This document shows, piece by piece, positions 27,305-36,898 of a DNA stretch of 64,000 nucleotides. The stretch's first letter is position 1. Every line of letters begins with the position of its first letter. Source of the stretch: Thiocapsa bogorovii (GTDB lineage Bacteria; Pseudomonadota; Gammaproteobacteria; Chromatiales; Chromatiaceae). The notes under the pieces are model-generated. The model saw only the letters and a list, made by a program, of their open reading frames with translations, was not told the DNA's origin and ran no database searches. The position numbers and the translations under genes were made by a program. The stretch is taken from contig NZ_CP089309.1 in NCBI RefSeq assembly GCF_021228795.1, positions 1,674,001 through 1,738,000 of the forward strand, given 5' to 3'.

Positions 27305-27640
27305 ATGACTGCAGTCGTCGACGACATGACTTGGCTTGAAGTGGGTACGCTCGATGAGATCCCTCGCCAAGGTGCGAGGGTGCTTAAACGCGAACAGGGT
27401 GATATCGCCGTCTTCAGGACCGCGGCGGACGAGGTGTTCGCCTTGCTCAACCGTTGCCCGCATCGCGGGGGGCCCTTATCGGAGGGGATCCTTTACGGGC
27501 GAAACATCGTCTGCCCCCTGCACAATTGGTGTCTCGATCTGGCGAGCGGCGAAGCAAAGGGGCCGGACGAGGGTTGTGCGCCCGCCTATGCGACGCGGGT
27601 CGAAGCCGGCCGGGTCTTCGTCTGCGCAGAACCCAATTAA
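27305..27640 (+). CDS. nirD: NirD, nitrite reductase small subunit (Rieske type)
   Basis: 111 residues from the ATG at 27305, chosen for GAGG 8 bp upstream. It is a Rieske-like domain with the [2Fe-2S] ligand motifs CPHRGG and CPLHNW, so it keeps both Cys-His pairs that many NirD proteins have lost. It supports NirB in reducing nitrite to ammonium. It is intact although nirB is broken, which suggests recent loss of the pathway or another partner. Confidence 0.9.
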   Translation: MTAVVDDMTWLEVGTLDEIPRQGARVLKREQGDIAVFRTAADEVFALLNRCPHRGGPLSEGILYGRNIVCPLHNWCLDLASGEAKGPDEGCAPAYATRVEAGRVFVCAEPN

Positions 27641-27712
27641 ACCGCGCTCCGCGCAGTATGCGATGTTTGTTGGATGGGATCGGTCTTCGCGGCCTTGACT
27701 AGCACTGGAGCC

Positions 27713-27755
27713 GGCGCGGTTTAAGATATTAAAAAATATGATTTTAAACCGCGCC
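27713..27755. repeat. 12-bp inverted repeat with AT-rich loop
   Basis: GGCGCGGTTTAA (27713-27724) and TTAAACCGCGCC (27744-27755) are exact reverse complements around a 19-base AT-rich loop. A further half copy (TTAAACCGCGC) lies at 27637-27647, overlapping the nirD stop. It could be a terminator for nirD or a small dispersed palindrome. Confidence 0.8.
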
Positions 27756-27930
27756 CCCACCAAAGGTTCCGGATCCACTAAACGTCGAAATCACTCGAAA
27801 ATGAGCATCCCGCTATTGACGCGGTCTAGCGGCAGGCCGTCGCCGTTCATCCGTTTTTCGGCGATTGCCGGAAATTCGATACCCGCTACTGACGCCCTCG
27901 CGAAGGCGCGACGATCACGGAGACAGGACG

Positions 27931-30615
27931 ATGACCGAACCGAGCAAGACAACCTGTCCCTATTGCGGCGTGGGCTGCGGGGTGCTCGTCACGCCGCAGT
28001 CCGACGGAACGGTTTCCGTCCGCGGCGATCCGGATCACCCGGCGAACTTCGGGCGTCTCTGCTCGAAGGGCGCGGCCCTCGGCGAGACGCTCGGGACCTC
28101 GGGACGACTGATCCATCCGAGGGTCGCGGGCGAGCGGGTGAGCTGGGATCGGGCGCTTGATCGGGTCGCCGGTCGTCTCGGCGAGATCGTCGCCGAGCAC
28201 GGACCGGAAGCGGTCGCCTTCTATGTCTCGGGTCAGCTCCTGAACGAGGACTACTATGTCGCCAACAAGCTGATGAAGGGCTTCATCGGCGGCGCGAACA
28301 TCGACACCAACTCGCGGCTCTGCATGGCCTCGAGCGTCGCCGGCTACAAGCGCGCCTTGGGTGCCGACACCGTGCCCTGCGACTATAGGGATCTGGAAGC
28401 CGCCGAGCTGATCGTCCTGGTGGGCTCCAACACCGCCTGGTGTCACCCCGTCGTCTACCAGCGGATCAAACAGGCAAAGCAGGCCAATCCGGACCGCCAA
28501 ATCGTCGTGATCGGTCCGCGCCGCACGGCGACCTGCGAGATCGCCGACCTGCACCTGCCGATCGCGCCCGGCACGGATACCGTCCTCTTCAATGGTCTGC
28601 TCAACTGGCTCAGACGCGAGGACGCGCTGGACTGGACCTTCTTGGAGACGCACACCGAGGGTTTCGCCGCCGCTTTCACCGCCGCACGCGAGTCAGCCGG
28701 CTCTGTGCCGCGCGTCGCCGCCGCCTGCGGCGTCCCTGAATCCGACCTCGCCGATTTCTACCGGCGCTTTGCCCGCACCGAACGGGTTGTCACGCTCTAC
28801 AGCCAAGGCGTCAATCAATGGTCGTTCGGGACCGACAGGGTCAACGCCATCATCAATTGCCACCTGGCGACCGGACGCATCGGCCGATCCGGCATGGGGC
28901 CGTTCTCGATCACCGGACAACCCAATGCGATGGGCGGACGCGAGGTCGGCGGATTGGCCAATCAGCTCGCCGCGCACATGGACTTCGCACCCGAGGACGT
29001 CGATCGGGTCGGGCGCTTTTGGCAAGCCGACGGCATCGCCCGCGCGCCGGGCCTCAAGGCGATCGAGATGCTGCGGGCGGTTGAAGAAGGCAAGATCAAG
29101 GCGATCTGGGTGATGGCGACCAACCCGGCCGTGAGCATGCCCGACGCCGATCGGGTGCGTGCCGCGCTGCAGGCCTGCGAGCTCGTCATCTGCTCGGACC
29201 TCTTCGCCGACACCGACACCGCCCGCTGTGCCGACGTGCTCTTGCCCGCCGCGGGATGGGGCGAGAAAGAAGGCACCGTCACCAACTCGGAGCGGTGCAT
29301 CTCGCGTCAGCGCGCCTTCCTCGATCCGCCCGGCGAGGCGCGTCCGGACTGGTGGATCCTCACCGAGGTGGCGCGCCGCATGGGGTTCGACGATGCCTTC
29401 CCGTATCGCTCGGCAGCCGAGGTGTTCCGCGAGCACGCTGCCCTGTCCGCCTTCGAAAACGACGGACGACGCGACTTCGACATCGGCGCCTTGAGCGATC
29501 TCTCGGCGAGCGACTACGATCGGCTCGCCCCGATCCAATGGCCGCGCCCGGCGTGACGTGAAGCCGCACGCCTCTTCGCCGACGGCCGCTTTTACACCCC
29601 GAACGCCAGGGCGCGCTTCGTCGCGATCGCGCCGCGACCGCCCGCGACCGCGCCGGACGAAGACTATCCACTCGTGCTCAACACCGGCCGCATCCGTGAC
29701 CAGTGGCACACGATGACCCGCACCGGCCTGACGCCACGCCTGAACAGCCACATCGCCGAGCCCTTCGTGCAGATCCATCCGGTCGACGCCGCCGCACACG
29801 GCCTCGGCCGGGGCGGCATCGCCGAGCTGACCAGCCGCTGGGGTCGGATGCTGGCGCGTATCGACGTCGATCCCGATCAGCGCCCCGGCTCCGTCTTTGT
29901 CCCCATGCATTGGAGCGACATGCTGGCCCGCCAAGCGCGCGCCGATGCGCTGGTCAATCCGATCACCGATCCCGTCTCCGGGCAGCCCGAGTTCAAGCAC
30001 ACGCCGGTACAGGTGCGCCTCTTTCGCGCCGCTTGGTACGGCATTGCACTGAGTCGTGAGCGGCTTCCGGTCCCCGACGGCACGCCGCGAGACCTGACCG
30101 TCCCGCAGCCCGACTACTGCGTCGCCGTCCGAAATCAGGGCTTCTGGCGCACCGAGATCGCCGGCCGCGAACTCATTGAGGACTGGGCCGACTGGGCACG
30201 CGGAGCATTCGGCGCGGACGGCGCATGGCTGGACTTCGCCGACGTCGCACACGGCCGCTATCGCGGCGCCCGTATCGTCGACGGACGCCTCGCGGCCTGC
30301 CTCTTCATCGCCCCGTCCCCGAATCTGCCGAGCAGCCGCTGGCTCGGCGAGCTCTTCGGCGCGGCGCAGCTCGATACCCGCGCCCGCACCGGTCTCCTCG
30401 CCGGCCGACCGCCGCGCGGCCAGGTCGACGCCGGCGAGACCGTCTGCGCCTGCTTCAACGTCGGCCGCACGCGCATCGAGCAGGCGATCCGCAGCGAGGG
30501 CCTGAGGTCCACCGACGCCATCGGCGTCTGCCTGCAGGCCGGCACCAACTGCGGGTCCTGTCTGCCCGAGTTGGGTCGTATCCTGGAGCAAACGCTCGAC
30601 CGCGGCGCGGCGTGA
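27931..30615 (+). pseudogene. nasA: NasA assimilatory nitrate reductase with in-frame stop
   Basis: The frame from ATG 27931 to 30615 is continuous for 894 codons except for TGA at 29554-29556 (codon 542). After the stop it continues without shift as REAARLFADGRFYTP, the expected sequence, so a CGA-to-TGA type change is likely. Domains: [4Fe-4S] CPYCGVGCGVL with GRLCSKG, molybdopterin domains with NSRLCMASSV, and a C-terminal BFD-like [2Fe-2S] domain CACFNVG...CLQAGTNCGSC. AGGA lies 5 bp before the ATG. Readthrough or sequencing error are the alternatives to a pseudogene. Confidence 0.9.
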
Positions 30616-30714
30616 ACGGGGAGCACAATCGGACTAGAATCCGCGGACACTCGAGCCCCTGACCGCGCCACTCATTGGTCCGGTCGGGCTCAACCCCTTG
30701 ATGAGGAGAACCTC

Positions 30715-31152
30715 GTGTCCGAACTGCAGGAAACCGCGTCCGAGCCCGCCATCGTGCAAGCGGTGCGGCGTCTTCCCCCTGCCGAGCAGCAGTTGCTTTT
30801 GGCGTGGGCGCGCGGCGTCGGCACCATCCGTTACGGGACATTGCGGGGCTTCAAGAAGGCGGGGGCCATGCTCAAGCTCACGCGCGATCAAAAGGCCGCG
30901 TGGCCGCTTCTCAAGGTCCTGTCGTTGGCCGTGAAGCATACCCTCTGGGACGCGCGTTCTTGGACCGTGCGACTGGGCGTCGGGGCCGTTCTTGCCACCT
31001 TTATCGCGGTCGACAACGGAGGGGCGGGTATCGTGGCGCTGGGGGGCGGGATCGGGCTCCCGCTGTGGATGTTGATTGGCGTCGGCGGCGCCTCAGCCGG
31101 CCTCCTGGCGGACAAGATCAAGGCACGGACGACGGCGCGTCGCAGCGCATAG
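30715..31152 (+). CDS. Small membrane protein of unknown function
   Basis: 145 residues starting with GTG, with GAGGAG 9 bp upstream. The N-terminal half is soluble (IVQAVRRLPPAEQQLLLAWA). The C-terminal half has two hydrophobic helices (LGVGAVLATFIAV and IVALGGGIGLPLWMLIGVGG) with a short Asn-Gly turn. No domain recognised. It follows nasA by 99 bp and may share its transcript. Confidence 0.6.
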   Translation: MSELQETASEPAIVQAVRRLPPAEQQLLLAWARGVGTIRYGTLRGFKKAGAMLKLTRDQKAAWPLLKVLSLAVKHTLWDARSWTVRLGVGAVLATFIAVDNGGAGIVALGGGIGLPLWMLIGVGGASAGLLADKIKARTTARRSA

Positions 31153-31454
31153 TTCGGCCGGTCATCCGATCGGTGCTTGCGTTGACCAGAGACCTGGTGA
31201 CCTCGGGCTCTCGACCGATCGCCTTGATTCATTGCGATCGTCGAGCATTGGCTCGCCGCGGGGATCGCCGCGGTGGATGACCCGGCACGTCCGACGATCA
31301 TCAGCGACGCCGAGAATCACAACGTGACCTCGGTGCGCGCGGCACTCGCGACGCTTCAACGGCATCGGCAGACCGCCGAAGCCGTCGCGGGGATCGGTCG
31401 GCACGGGCCGGGCCAAGGTGCGTCCCGATCAGCGACAACCGGCTCGATTCTTTC
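31153..31454 (+). other. Possible gene remnant
   Basis: From about 31226 the plus strand encodes a protein-like stretch, IAIVEHWLAAGIAAVDD, then PTIISDAENHNVTSVRAALA, ending near 31395 without a start codon. I do not know its family. The rest of the 300 bp holds nothing I can name. Confidence 0.35.
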
Positions 31455-31937
31455 TTATCGGCCCTCGCCTTCCGACCCAAGACCCGCGTCGGCGTCCCGG
31501 ACCTTTACAAGCGCGACGGCGTTCATGCAGTAACGCAGTCCACTCGGTTTCGGGCCATCGGGAAACACATGACCGAGATGGGCGCCACAGGTGTTGCAGG
31601 TGGTTTCGACACGCAGCATGCCGTAAGCGTTGTCGCCGTGGTAAGCAATCGCATTCTCCTTGACGGGTTGCGTAAAGGACGGCCATCCAGTGCCGGAATC
31701 GAACTTGTGTCGAGCGTCAAACAATAAGGTGTCGCAACAGACGCACGCATAAAGCCCGGGCTCGAATAGGCTGCACATCTCCGAACTGAAGGGCCTTTCG
31801 GTGCCCTTCTGCCGAGCGACTCGATATTGCTCGTCGGTCAGGTGCAGACGCCACTCGGCATCGGTCTTTTCAACGACTCTGTCGGGTTTCAAGTTTCCGG
31901 TCTCGAGGAAACGAGTGACGTCGTGCCAAGTCAACAT
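31455..31937 (-). CDS. msrB: MsrB, peptide-methionine (R)-S-oxide reductase
   Basis: 160 residues, no signal peptide. Two zinc-binding CxxC pairs (CVCC, CNTC), the substrate motif FDSGTGWPSF, the HLGHVFPDG strand and the catalytic Cys in RYCMNA are all in order for MsrB. It repairs methionine-R-sulfoxide in oxidised proteins using thioredoxin. The ATG at 31937 fits family length; the ribosome site is weak. A half-size transporter gene lies 83 bp upstream. Confidence 0.95.
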   Translation of the reverse strand: MLTWHDVTRFLETGNLKPDRVVEKTDAEWRLHLTDEQYRVARQKGTERPFSSEMCSLFEPGLYACVCCDTLLFDARHKFDSGTGWPSFTQPVKENAIAYHGDNAYGMLRVETTCNTCGAHLGHVFPDGPKPSGLRYCMNAVALVKVRDADAGLGSEGEGR

Positions 31938-32020
31938 GCTCTGATCGCTCTGTCGGGTTTGGAAATCGGGTCTTCGCTGATTCGACAACCATGGGGTCCC
32001 GGACGGCCAGGGACAACGAC

Positions 32021-32440
32021 TCATGGCCAGGCGAGGATCAAGACGCCTGCAAGAATCAGCATCCCGCCGAGCACCAACTTGAGGGTCACGGCCTCGCCGA
32101 GGAAGACCACGGCCAGGACGATCGCGAATGCCAGGCTCAATTTGTCGATGGGGGCCACCAGCGAGGCCGGCGCCAATTGCAGCGCGCGATAGTAGAGCAG
32201 CCATGAAAAGCCGGTTGCGAGTCCGGACAGGATCAAGAAACCGACGGCACGCCATTCCAAGGTCCGGGGCATCTGCCACTCCCCGCGCAGCGTGACCACG
32301 CCGGCGATCATCGTCAGAATGACCAGGGTGCGGATCAGCGTCGCCAGGTTGGAATTCAGCCCCGCCACGCCGAGCTTGCCGAAGATGGCGGTCAGGCCCG
32401 CGAAAAATGCCGAGCCGAGCGCGAAGACTTGCCAGGCCAT
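32021..32440 (-). CDS. EamA/DMT-family transporter, half size
   Basis: 139 residues with four or five transmembrane helices (ALGSAFFAGLTAIFGKLG, LVILTMIAGVVTL, VGFLILSGLATGFSWLLYY, LAFAIVLAVVFLGEA, LVLGGMLILAGVLIL). It corresponds to one EamA domain; the usual proteins carry two, so this probably works as a dimer like short drug/metabolite transporters. The motif APIDKLSLAFAIVLAVVFLGE is typical. Substrate unknown. Confidence 0.85.
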   Translation of the reverse strand: MAWQVFALGSAFFAGLTAIFGKLGVAGLNSNLATLIRTLVILTMIAGVVTLRGEWQMPRTLEWRAVGFLILSGLATGFSWLLYYRALQLAPASLVAPIDKLSLAFAIVLAVVFLGEAVTLKLVLGGMLILAGVLILAWP

Positions 32441-32451
32441 AAGGGTCTCCT

Positions 32452-32640
32452 TTAGGTGATTCGAGGCTGCCGATAGCGAAAGATCAGGTCCGAGCCTTCG
32501 GGAGGTTCGAGCAGGCTCAGGCGGCCGCCCTGCCGAGCAGCGGCTTCACGCGCGATCGCGAGTCCTAGCCCGCTGCCCTCCCCGTCCGCGTCCGGCACGC
32601 GGTAGAAGGGGTCGAGCGTGCCCGCCTTGGAAGCGGCCAC
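32452..32640 (-). pseudogene. Sensor histidine kinase, last 55 codons
   Basis: DPFYRVPDADGEGSGLGLAIAREAA is the F box and G2 box (GSGLGL) of a HATPase domain, followed by the usual end RQGGRLSLLEPPEGSDLIF. Everything upstream of the F box is missing, so only a stump is left. Confidence 0.8.
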
Positions 32641-32873
32641 AAGGGATGCTCGCCCGGCGTGGAAGACTCGCTGCGCAGATCGTCCGATGCGTTCGCAGAG
32701 CCTGCAAGACGCGCCTGGATGCCCGCGTTGGTTTGCCTCTATCGTGCTACTCTCGTGATCCGGGACGGCTTCTCGGGTCTAATATCGGCAACCCGAGGTC
32801 GATCGCCTCGGGCGGGCCCGCAGACCAACGTCTCCTCCAGCTCAGAGCAAGCGTAGGACGTGCACAGCACGCA

Positions 32874-33863
32874 ATGCCCATGCGCCGACCACCATCCAAC
32901 ATCCCCGTTCCTCCACACCGTACGCAACGCCGTGAACCCTTACCCTCCGAGCATCCGCGACAGGGGGAGGACGACGCGGCGTCGGCCGACCGGCTGCGGC
33001 AGATCATGGAACACCCTGCCTATCGGCAGCCAGACCGGGACGTTCACTTTCTGCACACGCACGCCGCCCGAGGCGTGCGTCTGCAGCTCGATTACCTGAA
33101 AGCGGAGCAGTGCCTCGAGGGCCGCGGCGTGCATCACTGCATCGTGGTCTTCGGCAGCACACGATTGCGTCAGCCGGAGGACGCCCGGCGCGAGCTGGCA
33201 AGCGCCCGGGAGGCGGCGACCGAGACACCGAAGGACCCGGAGCGGGCGCGCCGGCTGAGGCTCGCGGAGCACCGCCTGGCACTGTCGCGGTATTACGACA
33301 TCGGCCGCGAGCTTGGCCGACTGGTGGGCGCGGCGGGCCGGGGGGCGAAGGATTCACGGCTGATCGTCATGACCGGCGGCGGACCGGGTGCCATGGAATC
33401 GGCCAACCGGGGCGCCTTCGACGTGGGTGCCGACAGCGCGGGGCTGAACATCACGCTGCCGGGCGAACAGTATCCGAACCCCTACGTCACCCCCGGTCTG
33501 TGCTTCCAGTTCCACTACTTCTCGCTCCGTAAGCTACATTTTATGAAACGTGCCGCGGCCATCGTCGCGCTGCCGGGCGGCTTCGGGACGCTCGATGAGT
33601 TGTTCGGGGCGCTGACGCTGATCCAGACCCGCAAGGTGCCGCCGATGCCGGTGGTTCTGATCGGCGAAGACTACTGGCGGCGCGTCTTCGACATCGACTA
33701 TCTGTTGGAGGTGGGCAGCATCGACGCCGAGGACATCGAGCTGTTCTGGTACGCCGAGACCGCGGCCGAGGCGTGGAACGGCATCCGCCATTGGCACCGC
33801 GTCAACGGCAGCGCGTTGTTCAAGGAGGGCGGAGACGTGTTGCCCGAGGAGGAAAACAGATGA
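32874..33863 (+). CDS. LOG-family (lysine decarboxylase-like) Rossmann protein
   Basis: 329 residues. The LOG/TIGR00730 motifs are present: GGGPGAMESANRGA and LPGGFGTLDEL (PGGxGTxxE), preceded by HHCIVVFGSTR. It is larger than cytokinin-activating LOG enzymes because of an N-terminal extension of about 90 residues and a helical linker. Proteins of this type act as nucleotide 5'-monophosphate phosphoribohydrolases; the true substrate is unknown. The start (ATG 32874) is uncertain; ATG 32880 is also possible. Its stop overlaps the start of the next gene by 4 bp. Confidence 0.85.
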   Translation: MPMRRPPSNIPVPPHRTQRREPLPSEHPRQGEDDAASADRLRQIMEHPAYRQPDRDVHFLHTHAARGVRLQLDYLKAEQCLEGRGVHHCIVVFGSTRLRQPEDARRELASAREAATETPKDPERARRLRLAEHRLALSRYYDIGRELGRLVGAAGRGAKDSRLIVMTGGGPGAMESANRGAFDVGADSAGLNITLPGEQYPNPYVTPGLCFQFHYFSLRKLHFMKRAAAIVALPGGFGTLDELFGALTLIQTRKVPPMPVVLIGEDYWRRVFDIDYLLEVGSIDAEDIELFWYAETAAEAWNGIRHWHRVNGSALFKEGGDVLPEEENR

Positions 33864-35242
33864 GGCTATCGTTCCACGGCGCGGACCGGGCGGTGACCGG
33901 CTCCTGCCACCTCGTGGAGGTCGGCGGGCTGAACATTCTGGTGGACTGCGGCCTGTTCCAGGGCGGACGCGAGGTCGACGAGGAGAACGCGGCCGACCTC
34001 GGCTTCGACCCGGAGTCCATCGACATCCTGCTGCTGACCCATGCGCACCTGGACCACTGCGGGCGTATCCCGTTGCTCGTCCGGCGCGGATTCAAGGGCG
34101 AGATCATCGCCACGCCAGCCAGCCGGGAGCTGGCCAGGGTGGTCCTGTTGGACGCCGCACACCTGCAGCAGGAGGAAGCCGAGCGCCGCTCCCGCAAGGC
34201 GCACCGGCGCGGCCAACGCGTTCCGGCGCCCCTCTACGGCGTGCTGGACGCGCTGAACGCCATGGACCTGTTCGGCCGCAGGGCTCACTACGGGGTGCCC
34301 ATCGAGCTGGCCGACGACGTTTCGGCGACCTTTACAGACGCGGGGCATATCCTGGGCTCTGCCAGCATCCGGCTCGAGCACCGCGATGGTGACGACACCA
34401 AGGCGGTGATCTTCTCGGGCGACCTAGGCAACAGTGGCCGACCCATCCTCCGCGACCCCACCGTTCCTGCGCCCGCCGACACCGTGGTCATGGAGACCAC
34501 CTACGGCGACCGGGACCACAAGCCGCTCGAGCCATCCATTGGCGAACTCTACGCCGCCATCAATGACACCCTGTCGCGCGGCGGTAACGCCATCATCCCC
34601 ACGTTCGCGCTCGAGCGCGCGCAGGAGTTGCTCTACCACCTGCGCGAAGGCGTCGAGCAGGGCCTGCTGCCACGCACGCTGCCGGTGTATCTCGACTCGC
34701 CCATGGCCATCTCGGCGACCGAGATCTTCCAACATCACCCGGAGTGCTACGACGCCGAGGCCCGCGCACTGTTCGAACGCGGAGACGACCCCTTCGGCTT
34801 GCCGGGACTGCGTTTCACCCGCGAGACGGCGGACTCCATGGCGCTCAACCGCCTCGCCGGCGGCGCCGTCATCATGGCGGGTTCAGGTATGTGCACCGGC
34901 GGGCGGATTCGGCACCATCTGCGCCAAAACCTATGGCGCCGCGACTCCAGCGTGATCTTCGTCGGCTTCGCCGCTCCCCGCACCCTGGCCCGTATCCTGA
35001 TCGACGGCGCCAAGCGCGTGCGCCTGTTCGGCGACGACATCTCGGTCAATGCGCAGCTTTACACCATCAACGGTTTTTCGGCGCATGCCGACCGGACGGA
35101 ACTGCTCGCATGGCATCGGGCCATCCGACCGGAGCGCACCATCCTCGTACACGGCGAAGAGAAGGCCATGCACGCCTTCTCAACGCAGCTGCGGGACACG
35201 GAGGTGTTGATGCCGAGCCAGGGAGACACCGTCGCGCTCTAG
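33860..35242 (+). CDS. Metallo-beta-lactamase fold, beta-CASP RNA nuclease
   Basis: 460 residues. The MBL motif THAHLDHCGRIP (HxHxDH) near residue 60, GHILGSASIRLE, SGDLGNSGRP, then the beta-CASP half with FALERAQELLYHL, YLDSPMAI, SGMCTGGRI and the final GFSAHADR and LVHGEEKAMHAF. It resembles bacterial RNA exonucleases related to CPSF73. It is translationally coupled to the LOG-family gene (ATGA overlap) with GAGGAGG upstream, so the pair probably acts together in RNA or nucleotide turnover (inference). Confidence 0.93.
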   Translation: MRLSFHGADRAVTGSCHLVEVGGLNILVDCGLFQGGREVDEENAADLGFDPESIDILLLTHAHLDHCGRIPLLVRRGFKGEIIATPASRELARVVLLDAAHLQQEEAERRSRKAHRRGQRVPAPLYGVLDALNAMDLFGRRAHYGVPIELADDVSATFTDAGHILGSASIRLEHRDGDDTKAVIFSGDLGNSGRPILRDPTVPAPADTVVMETTYGDRDHKPLEPSIGELYAAINDTLSRGGNAIIPTFALERAQELLYHLREGVEQGLLPRTLPVYLDSPMAISATEIFQHHPECYDAEARALFERGDDPFGLPGLRFTRETADSMALNRLAGGAVIMAGSGMCTGGRIRHHLRQNLWRRDSSVIFVGFAAPRTLARILIDGAKRVRLFGDDISVNAQLYTINGFSAHADRTELLAWHRAIRPERTILVHGEEKAMHAFSTQLRDTEVLMPSQGDTVAL

Positions 35243-35600
35243 ACCGCGGCCTGCGTCTCCGTTTTTGGAGGGGGCGGAGCTCGGGGCAGACCGATCACCA
35301 TAAAAGGCGTCGTTGACGCCCGTCGCGGGACATTCCCCGCCAGCGCATCCCGCTCCACGCGGACGCGGCCGCCTTGCGGCGAACGGATGTGCCGCGTGGG
35401 CGTGAGTGGGTGGTTTAGAACTCGCAGTCGCCGAAGTTTACGGAGTGGCCGTCGTCCTCTTGCTCAACGACGCGCATCCATATGCGAGCACGGCGTGGTG
35501 TGACCTCCTCTAACGGCGCCGCCCCGTGGCGGCGACATCTATTTATTAGCCTATACTTATGGATGAGAGGTAAAGCCACGCCTTCTCAGGAGGAACCCAG
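35243..35600. other. Intergenic region
   Basis: About 360 bp. The right end has an AT-rich stretch (TTTATTAGCCTATACTTATG around 35540-35562) that may be the rhodanese promoter, then AGGAGG. On the minus strand 35415-35480 could encode the end of a protein (VVEQEDDGHSVNFGDCEF), but there is no credible gene start. Confidence 0.5.
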
Positions 35601-36059
35601 ATGAAACGTCTATTTGCCGTGTTGATTCTCGGCGTCTTGCTCGTGCCCTCGGCGCTCGCCTACGACGAGGTGCTGGCGAAAAACTACGAGCTGTTCTTCT
35701 CCACCTTCGAGGAGAGCCAAGTGCCCAAGGCAATGCACTTGATCCCACCCGATAAGCTTGTCACCGCGATCAAAAACGGTGAGGACTTGGTCTTCATGGA
35801 CGTCCGGACCAACGCAGAGCAGTCGATTGTCGGCGTAACCTATCCAAATTCACTCAGCATGCCGATGAATGAAGTCTTCGAGCCCGATAATCTCGCCCGG
35901 ATTCCGACGGACAAGAAGGTCGTGGTGACCTGCCAGTCAGGTGTGCGATGCACCGTCATCGCAACCGCGCTGCGCAACATCGGGTTCGACAACATCTACG
36001 CCGTAAAGGGGGGATTGGCCGCGTTGGTCCAGTACCTCGGCGCCAAGACAGCATTCTGA
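35601..36059 (+). CDS. Secreted rhodanese-like protein
   Basis: 152 residues. Sec signal peptide MKRLFAVLILGVLLVPSALA-Y. Rhodanese domain with DLVFMDVRTNAEQSIVGV and the active-site loop CQSGVRC holding the catalytic Cys, then IGFDNIYAVKGGLAAL. It should handle sulfane sulfur in the periplasm, a plausible role in a sulfur-oxidising bacterium (inference). AGGAGG lies 9 bp before the ATG. Single gene. Confidence 0.9.
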   Translation: MKRLFAVLILGVLLVPSALAYDEVLAKNYELFFSTFEESQVPKAMHLIPPDKLVTAIKNGEDLVFMDVRTNAEQSIVGVTYPNSLSMPMNEVFEPDNLARIPTDKKVVVTCQSGVRCTVIATALRNIGFDNIYAVKGGLAALVQYLGAKTAF

Positions 36060-36185
36060 ACGGAGCGGAAAAGGCAGCGGCGCGGGTTGTCCATCCATGT
36101 CGCTGTACACTTGACCAACGGCATTCAACCTCGAGCAACAGATCAGTCCACTCCATCGTCCCGCGCGCGTCTTGATGCGCGCATC

Positions 36186-36898
36186 TCACCAAGGAATCGG
36201 CTCGCCCTGCCGGAAGAAGCCCCCGCTGGGTCCGTCCTCTGGCAAGGTCGCGGCCCAGACGATGCCCTTGGCCCCTCCTCGACCGCCAGCGGGGCGTTTG
36301 CGCCGCCCATGTCGGCGCGCACCCGGCCCGGACAGACCGAGTTGATCTTGATGTCGGTGTCGCTCAACTCGTCGGCCAGGATGCGGGTGACGGCGTTGAG
36401 CGCCGTCTTCGACAGGCGGTAGGCCGGGCAGCAGCCGTTCATCTCGCTGAGCTGGCCCATCCCTGACGAGACATTGACCACGCGACCGCGCCCCTGCATC
36501 AAGGGAATCATGAGCTGGCACAGGCGAAGCGCGGCCAGCGTGTGGGTCTCGAAGCCGCGAATGATGACATCCAGCTCCGCCTTCAGAATGCTCGACGCCG
36601 GGCTGCCGGGCGAGGGATCGGGAAAGATACCGGCGGTGTTCACCAGCACGTCCAGGCGTCCGAAGTGCTGCTTGATGCGGTCGCGCAGGTCGATCAGCGC
36701 GCCTTCGTCCGTCACGTCCACCGGCTGGAAGCTCACCTCATATCCATCCTCGGCGAGCGCCGCGGCTGCCGCGCGTCCCTGCTCCTCGCGTCGCGCGGTA
36801 AGCAGGACGCGGTAGTCGAGCACCGCGAGTTACCGACAGGTCTCGAGACCGAGTCCGCGATAGGCGCCGGTAACGAAGGCAATGGGTCGATGGGGCAT
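36186..36898 (-). pseudogene. Short-chain dehydrogenase/reductase, broken by stop and frameshift
   Basis: The start PIAFVTGAYRGLGLETCR carries the TGxxxGxG cofactor motif, then TAA at 36830-36832 interrupts codon 23, in a position where relatives have Gln. The frame continues as DYRVLLTARREEQG, VLVNTAGIFPD, VNVSSGMGQLS and YRLSKTALNAV (the YxxxK active site). Near 36273 one G is missing, and the true end (GIVWAATLPEDGPSGGFF...) is in another frame. Two independent lesions indicate a pseudogene. Confidence 0.88.

Noticed and set aside
29554-29556. TGA in nasA as a selenocysteine codon
   Set aside because: The position is not a cofactor ligand, and relatives do not carry Cys there as far as I know; no convincing SECIS-like hairpin was seen after it.
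28693-30591. 632-codon minus-strand open frame opposite nasA
   Set aside because: Shadow of nasA; no ribosome site or recognised motif.
35415-35480. Minus-strand peptide ending EDDGHSVNFGDCEF
   Set aside because: Looks protein-like but has no upstream coding sequence or start; too short to call.
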